Source of the DNA: Legionella sp.
GTDB taxonomy: Bacteria > Pseudomonadota > Gammaproteobacteria > Legionellales > Legionellaceae
Direction: 5' to 3'
Assembly: GCA_002786205.1 (NCBI GenBank)
Contig: PEQM01000034.1
Span: 1 to 64,000 of the forward strand
Length of the DNA: 64,000 nt
Positions 8,231 to 19,552 of this stretch are shown piece by piece. The position numbers were made by a program, and so were the translations under genes. Under the pieces are notes generated by a model, which did not search any database, was not told where the DNA came from, and saw nothing but the letters and a program-made list of their open reading frames with translations. How positions within the stretch are numbered: the stretch's first letter is position 1; each line of letters starts with the position of its first letter.

Positions 8231-9521
8231 GAGCGTGCGTTTCTTTTAAAAATAACGTTAATAAAGCTGCTGTTAATATCCCTAAGGGTATAATAGACAA
8301 AGCAAATTGATAATCGACAATACTGTATAGTTTCTGAACATTGTCAATAACGGTACTAGTGCTCAATAATTTATCGTGATGGGTTGACAAACTAAAATCT
8401 AATAAATGGCCCACCAGAGGCTGTAAGAACATTGCACCTAACATCACGATCATATTGGTTACCGCCATGGCAGTACCTGCAGCCTCACCCGGACTAAGCT
8501 CGCGCCCCACTGCAAATACAATGGCTTGAGCACTATAGAGTAGCCCCAATAAAAACATAAGATATTGAATGGTTCTTTCATTCAGACCCGGAGCATAAAG
8601 AATAACCATCATGATCACGGCTGCACCTAATGCACCTAAAAGCATAGGAAATTTGCGACGTGCCAATCTATCGGATAGATAACCCATCAGTGGAGCACCA
8701 ACGATAAAGCCCAGGAAAAGAAGAGAATTGGCAATGCCTGCAGCCTGGGTTGACATATGATGGGCATGCATTAAATAGGGGATTCCCCATAATTCGGCAA
8801 ACACGGTCGTTGGCAAGTATACTAAACACCCGTACATCCCATTGACCCAAATTTGTTTACTACGAATAATCTTACCCAAATCAATAAGACCATGTCTTAA
8901 ATCAGAGATAGTTCCATGCTGTCTGTATCTGCCTTTTTTATCATGAATACCAAACCATAATACTATGGTTAATCCAATACCAGCAAAAGCAATCACATTA
9001 AGTGTCTTAACCCAGCCACTTTGCTCAATAAAATACTCCAGGAAATTATCACCAAACATGGCACCTATAGGACCCAGTGCTGAAGTCATACCAGAAACCA
9101 TAGCCAAACGATTTTCAGGGAGCCAGATGGTGGCCAGCTTTAACACCCCTACAAAGGCAAAAGCCGAACCCAAGCCCATTAAAAAGCGACCGGTTGCCGC
9201 CACATAAAAACTGTTGGTTGCAGTAAAAAGAAAGGTTCCAACTACGCAAACCAAACAAGCAAAGGTAAGTAGACGTTGAGGACCATAACGGTCTAACAAG
9301 ACGCCAACAGGCAATTGCATAGGAACATAAGCAAAATAATAAACCGAAGAAAGCAAGCCAAAACCTGTTGCAGACAAATCAAAGTGAGTGCGCAGTGAAT
9401 GCTCCATTACGCTAGGAGCAATACGCAACAAATATTCATAGCTGTAAAAAACGGCACCCAACCCACAAATAATCCAACCAATCAGCGCAAAATGTTTACG
9501 ATTGTCTATGTCTATATGCAA
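8217..9521 (-). CDS. MFS transporter (first of tandem pair)
   Basis: Twelve-helix major facilitator of 434 residues with motif A GVLLDRYGPQRLL and its second-half counterpart GYLSDRLARRKFP. The start is TTG, supported by AGGAG 7 bases upstream; no in-frame ATG is better placed. It is followed by a paralogue with overlapping ends. Malic enzyme lies 76 bases upstream on the same strand, so a shared transcript and a role in uptake of organic or amino acids are possible but unproven. Confidence 0.85.
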   Translation of the reverse strand: MHIDIDNRKHFALIGWIICGLGAVFYSYEYLLRIAPSVMEHSLRTHFDLSATGFGLLSSVYYFAYVPMQLPVGVLLDRYGPQRLLTFACLVCVVGTFLFTATNSFYVAATGRFLMGLGSAFAFVGVLKLATIWLPENRLAMVSGMTSALGPIGAMFGDNFLEYFIEQSGWVKTLNVIAFAGIGLTIVLWFGIHDKKGRYRQHGTISDLRHGLIDLGKIIRSKQIWVNGMYGCLVYLPTTVFAELWGIPYLMHAHHMSTQAAGIANSLLFLGFIVGAPLMGYLSDRLARRKFPMLLGALGAAVIMMVILYAPGLNERTIQYLMFLLGLLYSAQAIVFAVGRELSPGEAAGTAMAVTNMIVMLGAMFLQPLVGHLLDFSLSTHHDKLLSTSTVIDNVQKLYSIVDYQFALSIIPLGILTAALLTLFLKETHAHARK

Positions 9522-9597
9522 AATAGTTCTCCTAAACAGGTCAGCGTTGTTTATATGTATAAACAGCGATTAGAACCCCGGTTATTATTTAAACGGT

Positions 9598-10821
9598 TTA
9601 TTGACTCACGCCGCTGTCTCTTGCAGCTTGCGCTACAGCAGCAGAAACCCTTGCCTTTAAACGAGGGTCTATGGGTTTGGGTATAATGTAATTTGGACCA
9701 AAATCCCAATGGTCAACACCTGGATAATTATCTTTTACTTCTTGTGGAACTGCCTCATGCACCAAACTACGAATGGCTTCCACCGCAGCAATCTGCATCT
9801 GCTGATTTATACATCGAGCCCTTACATCTAATGCGCCACGAAATATATAAGGAAAACATAACACATTATTTACTTGATTAGGATAGTCACTTCGTCCTGT
9901 TGCAATAATTAAATCATCTCGTACTTGATGCGCCGCTTCTGGACGTATTTCCGGATCAGGATTAGACAAAGCAAAAATCACCGGCTTGGGAGCCATTAAA
10001 TTAAGCAACGTGCTATTTAACAGATTGGGTTTAGCAACGCCAATAAAGACGTCGGCATCGACGAGAGCATCTTCTAGAGTGCGACAAGGAGTATTTAGTG
10101 CAAACGCGGACTTATAAACATTCAAGTCATTACGCTCTGAATGAATAACACCTTGTGAGTCAACTAATAGCATGTTGTTTTGATTGGCGCCTAATGCAAC
10201 TAAAAGCCGCATGGAAGCAATCCCCGCAGCACCAGCACCAATACAAACAATCTTGACCTCAGATAATTTTTTATGTTGCAGTTCTAATGCATTGAGCAAT
10301 CCTGCGGCCACAACAATAGCGGTTCCATGCTGATCATCATGAAACACGGGAATGTTCAATTGCTCGCTAAGCGCCTGCTCGATTTCAAAACATTCAGGGG
10401 CTTTAATGTCTTCTAAATTAATACCACCAAAAGTGGGGGAGATTCCTTTAGTTATTGCAATAAATGATTGTGGATCAGTTGCATCGATTTCTATATCAAA
10501 TACGTCAATATCAGCAAACTGTTTAAATAAAACCGCCTTACCTTCCATAACAGGTTTGCTTGCCAACGCTCCGGTATCACCTAATCCTAGTACAGCAGTA
10601 CCATTAGAAATCACTGCAACCAAATTTCCCTTGTTCGTGAAACGATAGGCAGTGTCAGGATTTTTTGCAATCTCCAAAACAGGAACTGCAACACCGGGAG
10701 TGTAAGCCAGTGACAGATCATCTTGAGAATTGGTAGGTTTGGTAACCTGCACACTTAATTTGCCAGGAATTGGAAATTCATGATAATCCAATGCACGCTG
10801 TTTGAAAACATCATCAGTCAA
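9598..10821 (-). CDS. Malic enzyme (malate dehydrogenase, decarboxylating)
   Basis: Converts malate to pyruvate and CO2 with reduction of NAD(P). The 407-residue protein covers the N-terminal malic domain (SLAYTPGVAVPVLEIAKN; GKAVLFKQFADIDVFDIEID) and the NAD-binding domain (FHDDQHGTAIVVAAGLLNAL; IVCIGAGAAGIASMRLL near 190-206). It matches the N-terminal half of MaeB but lacks the C-terminal phosphotransacetylase-like domain found in roughly 750-residue MaeB. It is thus the short form common in Legionella and Gram-positives. Cofactor preference cannot be read securely. Confidence 0.9.
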   Translation of the reverse strand: MTDDVFKQRALDYHEFPIPGKLSVQVTKPTNSQDDLSLAYTPGVAVPVLEIAKNPDTAYRFTNKGNLVAVISNGTAVLGLGDTGALASKPVMEGKAVLFKQFADIDVFDIEIDATDPQSFIAITKGISPTFGGINLEDIKAPECFEIEQALSEQLNIPVFHDDQHGTAIVVAAGLLNALELQHKKLSEVKIVCIGAGAAGIASMRLLVALGANQNNMLLVDSQGVIHSERNDLNVYKSAFALNTPCRTLEDALVDADVFIGVAKPNLLNSTLLNLMAPKPVIFALSNPDPEIRPEAAHQVRDDLIIATGRSDYPNQVNNVLCFPYIFRGALDVRARCINQQMQIAAVEAIRSLVHEAVPQEVKDNYPGVDHWDFGPNYIIPKPIDPRLKARVSAAVAQAARDSGVSQ

Positions 10822-10901
10822 AACGATTCTCTCTCTAAATCTGGGTTTTTATAACGCGTTATGCTTTATGCAGTCTCAGAATATATCTTATCCTCTGAAT
10901 T

Positions 10902-10930
10902 AAAAAGGCACAATATCGATGTGCCTTTTC
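10902..10930 (-). terminator. Rho-independent terminator of rpmE
   Basis: Perfect 10-bp stem (AAAAGGCACA / TGTGCCTTTT) with a 7-base loop, followed on the minus strand by a short T-run. It lies 28 bases after the rpmE stop and before the malic enzyme promoter region. Confidence 0.8.
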
Positions 10931-10957
10931 TTAGAGTACAATATGAGGCTTTCTGAA

Positions 10958-11185
10958 TTAAGCGTTTTTGCTTGCAGCTTGTGAACGAAGATTGTAACGA
11001 TCACGGAATTTTTGAACTCGACCACCAGTATCAACCAGCTTTTGTTTTCCTGTATAAAAAGGATGGCATAAAGCGCATACTTCTATACTCAAATCTTTAG
11101 ATAATGTGGAGCGTGTTTCAAATACTTCGCCACAACTGCATGTTACTTTAACGTTTTCATAATTAGGATGAATTGATTTTTTCAT
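10958..11185 (-). CDS. rpmE: 50S ribosomal protein L31
   Basis: Zinc-binding ribosomal protein of the large subunit, at the intersubunit bridge. The 75 residues begin [20 protein letters not shown]. The four cysteines (TCSCG near 16-18 and [14 protein letters not shown] near 37-40) form the zinc site of the C+ type, as opposed to the zinc-free YkgM form. Monocistronic, with its own terminator. The GAGAG segment before GTGGCCTT serves as the ribosome-binding site. Confidence 0.97.
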   Translation of the reverse strand: MKKSIHPNYENVKVTCSCGEVFETRSTLSKDLSIEVCALCHPFYTGKQKLVDTGGRVQKFRDRYNLRSQAASKNA

Positions 11186-11296
11186 AAGGCCACTCTCTTA
11201 TAATTTTCCTGAATATCGCCACCTGAACACTTTGCCAGGCACCATACTCTACACAATTGATGCAAAACAATAACAGAAAATACTTGGTAAAGCAAT

Positions 11297-12067
11297 TTAA
11301 ATATCCAACTCGACCCAGACCGGAGCATGATCCGAAGGTCGCTCTGTTCCTCGTGGCTCCTTGTCTATTGCAGAACGGGTACATTGTGCACTTAAAGCAT
11401 CATTTAAAAGCACATGGTCAATGCGCAGTCCTCTATTTCTTCTGTATCCTGCTGCTCGATAATCCCACCAGCTAAATGAATTGTCTTCCTGTGGAAACAG
11501 CCGAAAACTGTCATGAAATCCTAAGCGAAGAATGCCTTCAAACGCGTCTCTTTCTGCCGGACTTACATGAACACAGCCTTCCCACTCTTTGGGTGAATGC
11601 ACATCAATGTCTTGTGGAGCAATATTAAAATCGCCTACCACAGCGACTTTTTCGTATTGTTTTAACTGTTCCGCTAAAAATTGCGTCACTTTGCTTAACC
11701 AGTTTAGCTTGTATTGGTATTTTTCTGAATCTACCGCGGCTCCATTAGGTACATACAAATTGACTATACGCATGCCCGCAACCGTTGTTGCCAAAATTCG
11801 CCGTTGAGGATCAATCAAATCAGGAATATCTACCTGCACCTCTGTAATGGGTTTTTTACTGATCAAGGCAACGCCATTATAAGTTTTTTGTCCTGAAAAC
11901 ACACAGTAAAAACCTTCTTCTGCTAACTGCTCCTTAGGGAAAAGTTCATCTATCAACTTCGTTTCTTGAAGCGCCAAGACATCGACCTGGCTTTTTGCTA
12001 ACCAATCTAAAACCTGGTCAAGGCGAATTTTCAAAGAGTTTACATTCCAACTGGCCAACTTAAACAC
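11297..12067 (-). CDS. xthA: Exodeoxyribonuclease III (XthA-type)
   Basis: AP endonuclease and 3'-5' exonuclease of base excision repair. The chosen start is GTG at 12067, which has AAGGAG 6 bases upstream and gives the family-typical N-terminus MFKLASWNVNSL; an in-frame TTG at 12088 lacks this spacing. Catalytic motifs are LQETKL (Glu), GDFNIAPQDIDVH (Asp/Asn) and the final SDHAPVW (Asp-His). The 256 residues match the family. It overlaps the end of the paralogue upstream by 8 bases, so the two nucleases are translated together. Confidence 0.9.
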   Translation of the reverse strand: MFKLASWNVNSLKIRLDQVLDWLAKSQVDVLALQETKLIDELFPKEQLAEEGFYCVFSGQKTYNGVALISKKPITEVQVDIPDLIDPQRRILATTVAGMRIVNLYVPNGAAVDSEKYQYKLNWLSKVTQFLAEQLKQYEKVAVVGDFNIAPQDIDVHSPKEWEGCVHVSPAERDAFEGILRLGFHDSFRLFPQEDNSFSWWDYRAAGYRRNRGLRIDHVLLNDALSAQCTRSAIDKEPRGTERPSDHAPVWVELDI

Positions 12068-12841
12068 ACCACTCTCCTTTATACTCAATCATTAATGGAG
12101 CATGATCGGACAAGCGCGCGTCACGAAAAATAAAACTGTCCACTACATGATCTTTTAGGCCTGGGGTAATAACCTGATAATCAATTCTCCATCCTACATT
12201 TTTTTCCCAGGCACGACTACGATAAGACCACCAGGTGTATTGCTCTTCTTGCTGATTATGCACTCTAAAAGCATCCACGAATCCCAATTCACCAAACAGT
12301 TTATCCATCCAGGCACGCTCTTCCGGCAAAAAGCCTGAGTTTTTTTGATTGCTCCGCCAGTTTTTTAAATCTTCTTTTTTGTGAGCAATATTATAATCAC
12401 CACAAATAATTAACTCTCTGCCTTCTTTTTTTAACTCAACCAGATGACGCTCAAAGCGCTCTAAAAAAGAAAATTTTACGCCTTGTCTTTCTTCGCTACT
12501 GGTTCCTGAAGGCAAGTATAAAGAGATCACGCTTAATTTTGGATAATCAAATTGAATATAACGGCCTTCATTATCACAAAAATCATAACCAATACCCTTA
12601 ACTACTTTTAATGGTTTTTTCCTGGCATAAATGGCCACGCCACTGTAGCCTTTTTTTTGTGCATCAAAATAGTCACAGAAATACTTGACTGGATAAAACT
12701 GTTCTTGTGGTACCAATTGATTGGCCTGACTTTTCGTTTCCTGAATGCAGACAAAGTCAAAATTTTCAGTTGCAAGCCAATCATAAAATCCATTACGTGC
12801 CGAAGCACGAATGCCATTAGCATTAAAGCTCAGAATCTTCA

Positions 12842-12842
<1 letters not shown>
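12060..12842 (-). CDS. Exodeoxyribonuclease III paralogue (ExoA-type)
   Basis: Second AP endonuclease of the same superfamily, 260 residues, starting MKILSFNANGIRASARNGF. The motifs CIQETKSQ, CGDYNIAHKKEDLKN and LSDHAPLMIEY carry the catalytic Glu, Asp/Asn and Asp-His. The NGIRAS form and length resemble the ExoA subgroup, whereas the neighbour resembles the XthA subgroup, so the pair is probably an old divergence and not a recent copy. The ATG overlaps the wrbA stop (TAATG). Confidence 0.9.
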
Positions 12843-13525
<683 letters not shown>

Positions 13526-13565
13526 CTACTCAGGATACACTCTTGAATAAGCCGAACCCAAAAAC

Positions 13566-14903
13566 CTAAAGAATATAACGGGCCAAATCTTCATCGGCGA
13601 CCAGTTCATTCAGATTTTTATCCACAAAAGCCTTATCTACAACAATAGATTCACCTGTTTGTTCTGTGGCGCTGAAGGAAATGGTTTCTAACAAGCGTTC
13701 CATGACGGTATACAAACGCCTCGCACCTATGTTTTCCATTCGTTCATTAACTTGCCAGGCGACTTCAGCAATTCGTTGAATACCACTTTCATCAAAGTGC
13801 AACTCAACCCCTTCTGTTGCCATTAAGGCCTTGTACTGTAATGTCAAAGAAGCACTAGGCTCGGTTAATATCCGCATGAAATCATTCACCGTTAATGCAG
13901 ACAATTCAACACGAATAGGCAATCGCCCTTGTAGTTCTGCAATCAAATCGGAAGGCTTGGCCACATGAAATGCACCCGATGCAATAAACAGAATATGATC
14001 AGATTTTACCATGCCATATTTAGTAGATACTGTTGTTCCTTCTACCAAGGGTAATAAGTCTCGTTGAACGCCCTCACGAGATACATCCCCTCCTCCCTGA
14101 TCACTTCGTTTGGCAACCTTGTCTATTTCATCAATAAAAACGATTCCATTTTGCTCCACACTTTCTATCGCGCGCGCCTTAATGTCTTCCTCATTAATTA
14201 ATTTTGCTGCTTCTTCTTCACGTAATATTTTCATTGCTTTGGCTATGCTTGTTTTACGTGTTTTTGTTCTTTGGCTGCCTACTTGTTGAAACATGGATTG
14301 CAACTGACTGGTCATTTCTTCCATACCTGGAGGCGACATAATTTCTATGCCTATAGGTGCGGCTACCAAATCAATTTCTATCTCATTATCGTCTAATAAT
14401 CCTTCTCTTAGCTGTTTACGAAATACCTGACGGGCTGTTGAGTCTTTCTCATTAGGAGCCATACTGCCTCGAGCTGGAGGCAACAGCACATCCAATACCC
14501 GTTCTTCAGCTGCATCTTCTGCCAAATGAGACACTTTTTTCATGGCCATTTCACGTTCTTGCTTGATCGCCGTATCAGTCAAATCACGCAAAATAGAATC
14601 AACATCCCGGCCGACATAACCTACTTCAGTGAATTTAGTCGCTTCTACTTTGATAAAAGGCGCATTTGCAAGCTTGGCTAGCCGTCGCGCAATTTCAGTT
14701 TTACCAACACCAGTAGGGCCAATCATTAAAATATTTTTAGGCATAATTTCATTACGCAATACCGGATCTTGTATTTGCATTCTGCGCCATCGGTTGCGTA
14801 AGGCAATCGCCACTGCACGTTTGGCTTCATCTTGCCCGATAATATGCTTATCCAACTCTTGTACAATCTCGCGAGGAGTCATTACTGAACTATTTACTGT
14901 CAT
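13566..14903 (-). CDS. hslU: ATP-dependent protease ATPase subunit HslU
   Basis: AAA+ unfoldase that feeds the HslV peptidase. The 445 residues contain [24 protein letters not shown] at the start, Walker [15 protein letters not shown] (about 59-72), the pore motif [10 protein letters not shown], the inserted I domain (about 110-240), Walker [10 protein letters not shown] and the conserved C-terminal tail ending LARYIL, which docks into HslV. The ATG overlaps the end of hslV by 14 bases, as expected for a coupled hslVU operon. Confidence 0.97.
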   Translation of the reverse strand: MTVNSSVMTPREIVQELDKHIIGQDEAKRAVAIALRNRWRRMQIQDPVLRNEIMPKNILMIGPTGVGKTEIARRLAKLANAPFIKVEATKFTEVGYVGRDVDSILRDLTDTAIKQEREMAMKKVSHLAEDAAEERVLDVLLPPARGSMAPNEKDSTARQVFRKQLREGLLDDNEIEIDLVAAPIGIEIMSPPGMEEMTSQLQSMFQQVGSQRTKTRKTSIAKAMKILREEEAAKLINEEDIKARAIESVEQNGIVFIDEIDKVAKRSDQGGGDVSREGVQRDLLPLVEGTTVSTKYGMVKSDHILFIASGAFHVAKPSDLIAELQGRLPIRVELSALTVNDFMRILTEPSASLTLQYKALMATEGVELHFDESGIQRIAEVAWQVNERMENIGARRLYTVMERLLETISFSATEQTGESIVVDKAFVDKNLNELVADEDLARYIL

Positions 14904-15438
14904 CGTTTAATTCTTCTATAGTTAAATGATTATTCGTATAAATGCATATCTCGCCTGCAATAGTTAAGGCTTTTTGCACTATGTCTTTAGCAGATAATTG
15001 TGTATTTTCCATCAGCGCCTTTGCTGCCGCCTGAGCAAATGGGCCACCAGAACCGATAGCAATCAAACTTTCTTCCGGTTCAATGACATCACCATTTCCA
15101 GTAATGATTAAAGATGCTTTAGCATCCGCTACCGCCAAAATAGCTTCAAGTCGCCGCAGCATTCTGTCTGTTCGCCAGTCTTTAGCCAGTTCTACAGCAG
15201 CACGAACCAAATGTCCTTGATGCAATTCCAGCTTACTTTCAAAACGCTCAAATAAAGTAAACGCATCGGCGGTGCCGCCAGCAAATCCGGCAATCACCTT
15301 ATCCTTGTACAGACGACGCACTTTACGCGCATTACCCTTCATGACCGTATTACCCAAGGTGACCTGTCCATCACCGCCAATAACGACTTGATTGCCACGT
15401 CGCACAGAAACTATAGTTGTTCCACGATATTGTTCCAA
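14890..15438 (-). CDS. hslV: ATP-dependent protease peptidase subunit HslV
   Basis: Threonine peptidase forming the double-hexamer core of HslVU. The start is a TTG at 15438, giving [15 protein letters not shown]. This places the catalytic threonine (GTT-IVSVRR, Thr after removal of the leader) where the family requires it, and AAGGAA lies 7 bases upstream. A longer frame to 15498 would add an implausible hydrophobic leader and would read through the promoter. 182 residues. Other family marks are [22 protein letters not shown] and [18 protein letters not shown]. Confidence 0.95.
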   Translation of the reverse strand: MEQYRGTTIVSVRRGNQVVIGGDGQVTLGNTVMKGNARKVRRLYKDKVIAGFAGGTADAFTLFERFESKLELHQGHLVRAAVELAKDWRTDRMLRRLEAILAVADAKASLIITGNGDVIEPEESLIAIGSGGPFAQAAAKALMENTQLSAKDIVQKALTIAGEICIYTNNHLTIEELNDDSK

Positions 15439-15465
15439 AATAGATTCCTTAAATGAAAAAAATGT

Positions 15466-15493
15466 ATATGGGGATGATTCATAAAAAATCAAG
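15466..15493 (-). promoter_or_regulatory. Sigma-32 heat-shock promoter of hslVU
   Basis: On the minus strand, CTTGATT (15487-15493) is followed after 13 bases by CCCCATAT (15466-15473). These match the sigma-32 consensus CTTGAAA and CCCCATNT with permitted spacing. Transcription would start near 15459, about 20 bases before the TTG start of hslV. The position also supports the short hslV start. Confidence 0.85.
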
Positions 15494-15536
15494 AGCACGT
15501 CTTTTTTTTATCAAATTAGCCGCACTCTTGATTGAA

Positions 15537-16760
15537 TTAAGACAAAAAGGAAATGCCTTGCTTCAACGGCGCCAAGCCTAAATGCTGTGCTATGCTTTGG
15601 CCTATGTCAGCAAAACTGTCTCGTCGCCCAATAAACTGGCTTTTTAAACCAGGTCCATAGGCTAAAACAGGGATATGCTCTCGTGTGTGATCTGAGCCTG
15701 GAAAAGTAGGATCACAGCCATGATCGGCAGCAATGACAACAATATCATCAGGCTGTAATAAAGATGCCAACTCGGGCAAGCGGGCATCAAAAGCCTCTAA
15801 GGCTGCGGCATAACCGGCTATATCACGTCGATGTCCATAAGAAGAATCAAAATCAACAAAATTAGTAAAAATTAAACTGCCTGCAGGCGCTTTATTCATG
15901 GCCTCTAATGTCGCATCAAATAAAGCCATATTGCCATCGGCCTTTATCGTCTGAGTAACACCTTGGTGGGCATAAATATCAGCTATTTTGCCTATAGCAA
16001 TAACGTCTCTTCCCGCATCTTTTAAATAATCCAATAAGGTCTTTTCAGGGGGAGAGGTTGCATAATCCTTGCGATTTGCTGTACGTTTAAAAGAGCCCGG
16101 CTTTCCTGTAAAAGGTCGCGCAATCACGCGCCCTATCTGGTATTCATCAACCAATTCCCTTGCCAGTTCACATAAGGCATACAATCGTTCCAAGCCAAAT
16201 GTTTCTTCATGCGCTGCTATTTGAAATACACTGTCTGCCGAAGTATAAACAATGGGTTTTCCTGTTTGCAGATGTGCTTCACCCAACTCATCGAGAATAG
16301 TAGTTCCTGAAGCATGCTTTTCACCTAAAACACCAGACAATTGTCCTCTTAGAATCAATTCATCGATCAGTTTTTTAGGAAAACAATGAGGCGTATCTGG
16401 AAAATAACCCCAATCAAACAACACAGGAACCCCTGCCAACTCCCAATGACCGCTAGGCGTGTCTTTACCTAAACTTTGCTCAACCGCATAACCAAAATAT
16501 CCGGCAGGTGTCGCGCACTGAGCCAAATTTACAAAAGGCTGCCCACAACTGGCGACAGTGGCATGATAAAGACCCAACTGCTCTAGATTAGGCAATTGTA
16601 ATGCGCCTGAGCGCACCTGCTCTATATCTGCCCTACCTTCTGCACAGGCCTCATAAATATGCACTAAGGTATTGGCTCCCTCATCACCATAGCGAGCCGC
16701 ATCAATACTGGCCCCTATCCCGAATGAATCCATTAATAAAATACAAACTCGTCCTGTCAC
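15537..16760 (-). CDS. deoB: Phosphopentomutase
   Basis: Interconverts (deoxy)ribose 1-phosphate and 5-phosphate in nucleoside salvage. The 407 residues belong to the alkaline phosphatase-like metalloenzyme fold: N-terminal [15 protein letters not shown] with the metal Asp, [17 protein letters not shown] with the phosphorylated Thr, and [20 protein letters not shown] with metal Asp/His ligands. The start is GTG. It follows two MFS genes with a 2-base gap, so the three form one operon. This context suggests the transporters bring in nucleosides. Confidence 0.95.
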   Translation of the reverse strand: MTGRVCILLMDSFGIGASIDAARYGDEGANTLVHIYEACAEGRADIEQVRSGALQLPNLEQLGLYHATVASCGQPFVNLAQCATPAGYFGYAVEQSLGKDTPSGHWELAGVPVLFDWGYFPDTPHCFPKKLIDELILRGQLSGVLGEKHASGTTILDELGEAHLQTGKPIVYTSADSVFQIAAHEETFGLERLYALCELARELVDEYQIGRVIARPFTGKPGSFKRTANRKDYATSPPEKTLLDYLKDAGRDVIAIGKIADIYAHQGVTQTIKADGNMALFDATLEAMNKAPAGSLIFTNFVDFDSSYGHRRDIAGYAAALEAFDARLPELASLLQPDDIVVIAADHGCDPTFPGSDHTREHIPVLAYGPGLKSQFIGRRDSFADIGQSIAQHLGLAPLKQGISFLS

Positions 16761-16762
16761 CT

Positions 16763-18043
16763 TTATTTTCCTGTTTGTTGGCAGTATGTTTCTTTCAAAC
16801 CAAATAGCACAAAAAATGCAATGAATAAACCCAAAGGTAAAATCAATGCAGCTTGCTGATAAGCGGTCAAAGAATAAATAGGGATGCCATTGACTAACTC
16901 CATTGCACCAGAGTGAATTAATAATTTACTGAATATATTCTGATAAACCAAATATCCGCCCTGAGTAACAATAGAGACCACACTCACCGCTGTCGCTGTC
17001 ATCGAAGAAGAGCTGCTTTCTGCAACCAAGGCATAGCTAATCACTTGTGCCGAAGTAAAAAGTCCTAATAAGAAAAATAAAAAAGCCATTTGTATCACGG
17101 ATACTGGAACATACAAGACGGCCAATACAGTCACTATTGAAGCCAATGCACTTATTTTCATCGGCAAAACACGTAATCCTGCTTTATCAGAGATAAAACC
17201 TAGCAAAGGAGAACCTAAAATAGCCCCTAAAAACAACATCCCATTCACCAATGCAGCTTGTTCAGAGCTCACATGAAGGCGCTGCTCCAAATACAAATTT
17301 CCCATCATGGCACCAAATACAGCAATAGCCATATTCATTAAACTGGCAAACAAAGCGGCTCTTAGATATTGTGGATTAAAATAAGCTTTTTTTGCTGCAA
17401 GCAACACCTCCGGGATGTTCATTACCGCCGTTTGTTCTGTCTTTTTTTCTTTAATGCCGAAGGCCATAAATACCAATAGAAAAAAACCCAACATCCCCAC
17501 ATCCAATACTGCCTGTCGCCAACCTACATAAGAAACCAATTTGGTCAGCGGGTACTGAGCCATCATACCGCCTGTCATGGCGACAGTAACAATAATTCCG
17601 GTCACAAAAGCCATTTTTTTAGGAGGAAACCAATACGATGCCAGACGGACAGGACCTAAAAAACAAAAAGCGCTGCCGATACCAGTTAAAAAACGACATA
17701 ATAAAGCGACAGAGAAAGAACTGGAGCAAGCAAGAATTATGGTGCTGATTACACACAAGGACATCGCAAAAAGTAAGGTGTTTTTAATAGAGTATCTATC
17801 CAGAACAAGTCCTGCCACAAAAAGAAAAAGCACATTGGATAAATAATAGATACTGGATAAATAAGCCATTTTGTCCGCTTCAATGTGGAAGTCTTGCATG
17901 ATATTACTTGCAATAGAAGCGAACATATTGCCTTGTATGAATTCATAAAAGAAAAACATGGTGGCAGCCAAACAGACTATCCATGGCAATAAAAAAGCAC
18001 AAGTCTTGTCATTACAACCTCTAAAGTCCCCTGCTAGCTGCAT
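16763..18043 (-). CDS. MFS transporter, Pht-like, upstream of deoB
   Basis: Twelve-helix major facilitator, 426 residues. The first helix [25 protein letters not shown], motif [14 protein letters not shown] and second-half motif [13 protein letters not shown] fit the Legionella phagosomal transporter (Pht) style of MFS proteins. It is the middle gene of an MFS-MFS-deoB operon, 2 bases from its neighbours on each side. In L. pneumophila the PhtC-PhtD pair was linked to thymidine salvage; equivalence here is inferred only from the paired layout and deoB, and needs phylogeny. Confidence 0.8.
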   Translation of the reverse strand: MQLAGDFRGCNDKTCAFLLPWIVCLAATMFFFYEFIQGNMFASIASNIMQDFHIEADKMAYLSSIYYLSNVLFLFVAGLVLDRYSIKNTLLFAMSLCVISTIILACSSSFSVALLCRFLTGIGSAFCFLGPVRLASYWFPPKKMAFVTGIIVTVAMTGGMMAQYPLTKLVSYVGWRQAVLDVGMLGFFLLVFMAFGIKEKKTEQTAVMNIPEVLLAAKKAYFNPQYLRAALFASLMNMAIAVFGAMMGNLYLEQRLHVSSEQAALVNGMLFLGAILGSPLLGFISDKAGLRVLPMKISALASIVTVLAVLYVPVSVIQMAFLFFLLGLFTSAQVISYALVAESSSSSMTATAVSVVSIVTQGGYLVYQNIFSKLLIHSGAMELVNGIPIYSLTAYQQAALILPLGLFIAFFVLFGLKETYCQQTGK

Positions 18044-18045
18044 TA

Positions 18046-19323
18046 TTACTCTCCAATATTGTATCGTTTGCAGTGTGTTTCACGAGTTAATAGTATGGCA
18101 ATCAAAGCAGCCAATGCAGCAACAGGAAACATCCATAGCGCATATTGAAAATCTGCTACTGAATAATGATTGGTCTGCGCATGATGAGTCATAAGCCAAC
18201 CAAATACTATCTGCCCTACTCCGGCTCCGCCCATAATAATGATAGACGCGATGCCAGTAGAGGCGCCCGTATTTTCTAATGTATTACTTTCAGAAATTAA
18301 AGGGTACGATATCACTTGCGTACTGGAAAAAAAGCCTAAAGAGAAAAAAATAAGGCTTAAGGCAGCAACCGACAAAGTGGTTTGAATAAATAGTGGAATC
18401 AAAGCAAGCAACGTAGCTATCGCACCGGCAATCATCAGTGGTTTGCGTTTTCCTTGTCTGTCTGAAAGCCAGCCCACTAAAGGACAACCGATAATACTAC
18501 CTAGAAAAATAAGACTAACTGTGTTGCTGGCCATGCGTTCAGATAAATGATGAACCACTTGTAAATAACTGGCACCCCATAAAGCACACAACACCATAAT
18601 AGGTAAGTTTAAAACGGCAGTATAAAGACCTGCCAACCAATTTTGCCTGTTTGACAGGGCATGCAGTAAACCTGGCACTACTGAGCCTTTGCTCGCCGAC
18701 TCTCTTGGCAAGGCCCCAGAGGGCGTGTCTCTCACAATAAAATAAATCCATCCTAGCAATAAAGCCCCGACTGCACCATCGATTAACAAGGCATTACGCC
18801 ACCCTACGGCGTGGTATAAATAAGCAAAGGGAGTATGAGCCATCATCCCCCCAACAAAAGCCATGGTAACGAGGCTCCCGACCACCAAAGCCTGCCTTCT
18901 TGGCGGAAACCAATGAGAGACCAGCACGATGCAGGCAAGAAAACAAAAAGCATTACCTATTCCTGTCAGGGAATGAAAAAAACAGGCCATTAAAAAATTA
19001 TGAGTCAAAGCAAAGCCGACTGTGCCCAGCACGCAAACCAACATGGAAAGAAAAATGACTTTACGTGTAGAGAAGCGATCAAGGATGATGCCCGCAGGCA
19101 AAAGAAACAAGATATCGGCCCATAGATAAGCACTCGACATCCAGCTTAATTGCGTTGCATTAATCGCAAAATCACGACGCAAGGGTTGATTGATGACATC
19201 AAAAATATTCAGCTGAAAAAATTCATATAAAAAAAATAAACCAGCAGACAGACAAACTACCCAGGCCATCAGGTCGCCACGAGGGACAAGGGGCTTTGAA
19301 TCGACTGTGACTGAATGGGACAC
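18046..19323 (-). CDS. MFS transporter, Pht-like, first gene of deoB operon
   Basis: Paralogue of the next gene, 425 residues, twelve helices. Recognisable parts are FFLYEFFQLNIFDVINQPLRRDF, motif A GIILDRFSTRKVI and GWLSDRQGKRKPL in the second half. The start is GTG at 19323 with AGGAG 6 bases upstream. Its acidic and polar residues in the first helices parallel those of the neighbour, so the pair probably arose by duplication and may have related substrates (nucleosides, given deoB downstream). Confidence 0.8.
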   Translation of the reverse strand: MSHSVTVDSKPLVPRGDLMAWVVCLSAGLFFLYEFFQLNIFDVINQPLRRDFAINATQLSWMSSAYLWADILFLLPAGIILDRFSTRKVIFLSMLVCVLGTVGFALTHNFLMACFFHSLTGIGNAFCFLACIVLVSHWFPPRRQALVVGSLVTMAFVGGMMAHTPFAYLYHAVGWRNALLIDGAVGALLLGWIYFIVRDTPSGALPRESASKGSVVPGLLHALSNRQNWLAGLYTAVLNLPIMVLCALWGASYLQVVHHLSERMASNTVSLIFLGSIIGCPLVGWLSDRQGKRKPLMIAGAIATLLALIPLFIQTTLSVAALSLIFFSLGFFSSTQVISYPLISESNTLENTGASTGIASIIIMGGAGVGQIVFGWLMTHHAQTNHYSVADFQYALWMFPVAALAALIAILLTRETHCKRYNIGE

Positions 19324-19552
19324 TGTTACTCCTAACCAAGGCCTAAAAAGGTGGGGGAAATTATATCAAAAACTACAGTGCATTGGTATCTTTATTGAAC
19401 ACGATTTCATTTGAGTCCCATTGCTCTCTATTTCTTTACCGCAAGTTAACTTAAAATGCAGTCTAAAAACCGCAATATTGTGGTGAAAAGCACTATTATA
19501 CAAGGCTGCCAATCAACAAACAGCCTTAAAAATAAGCCATAACCGAGCCGTC

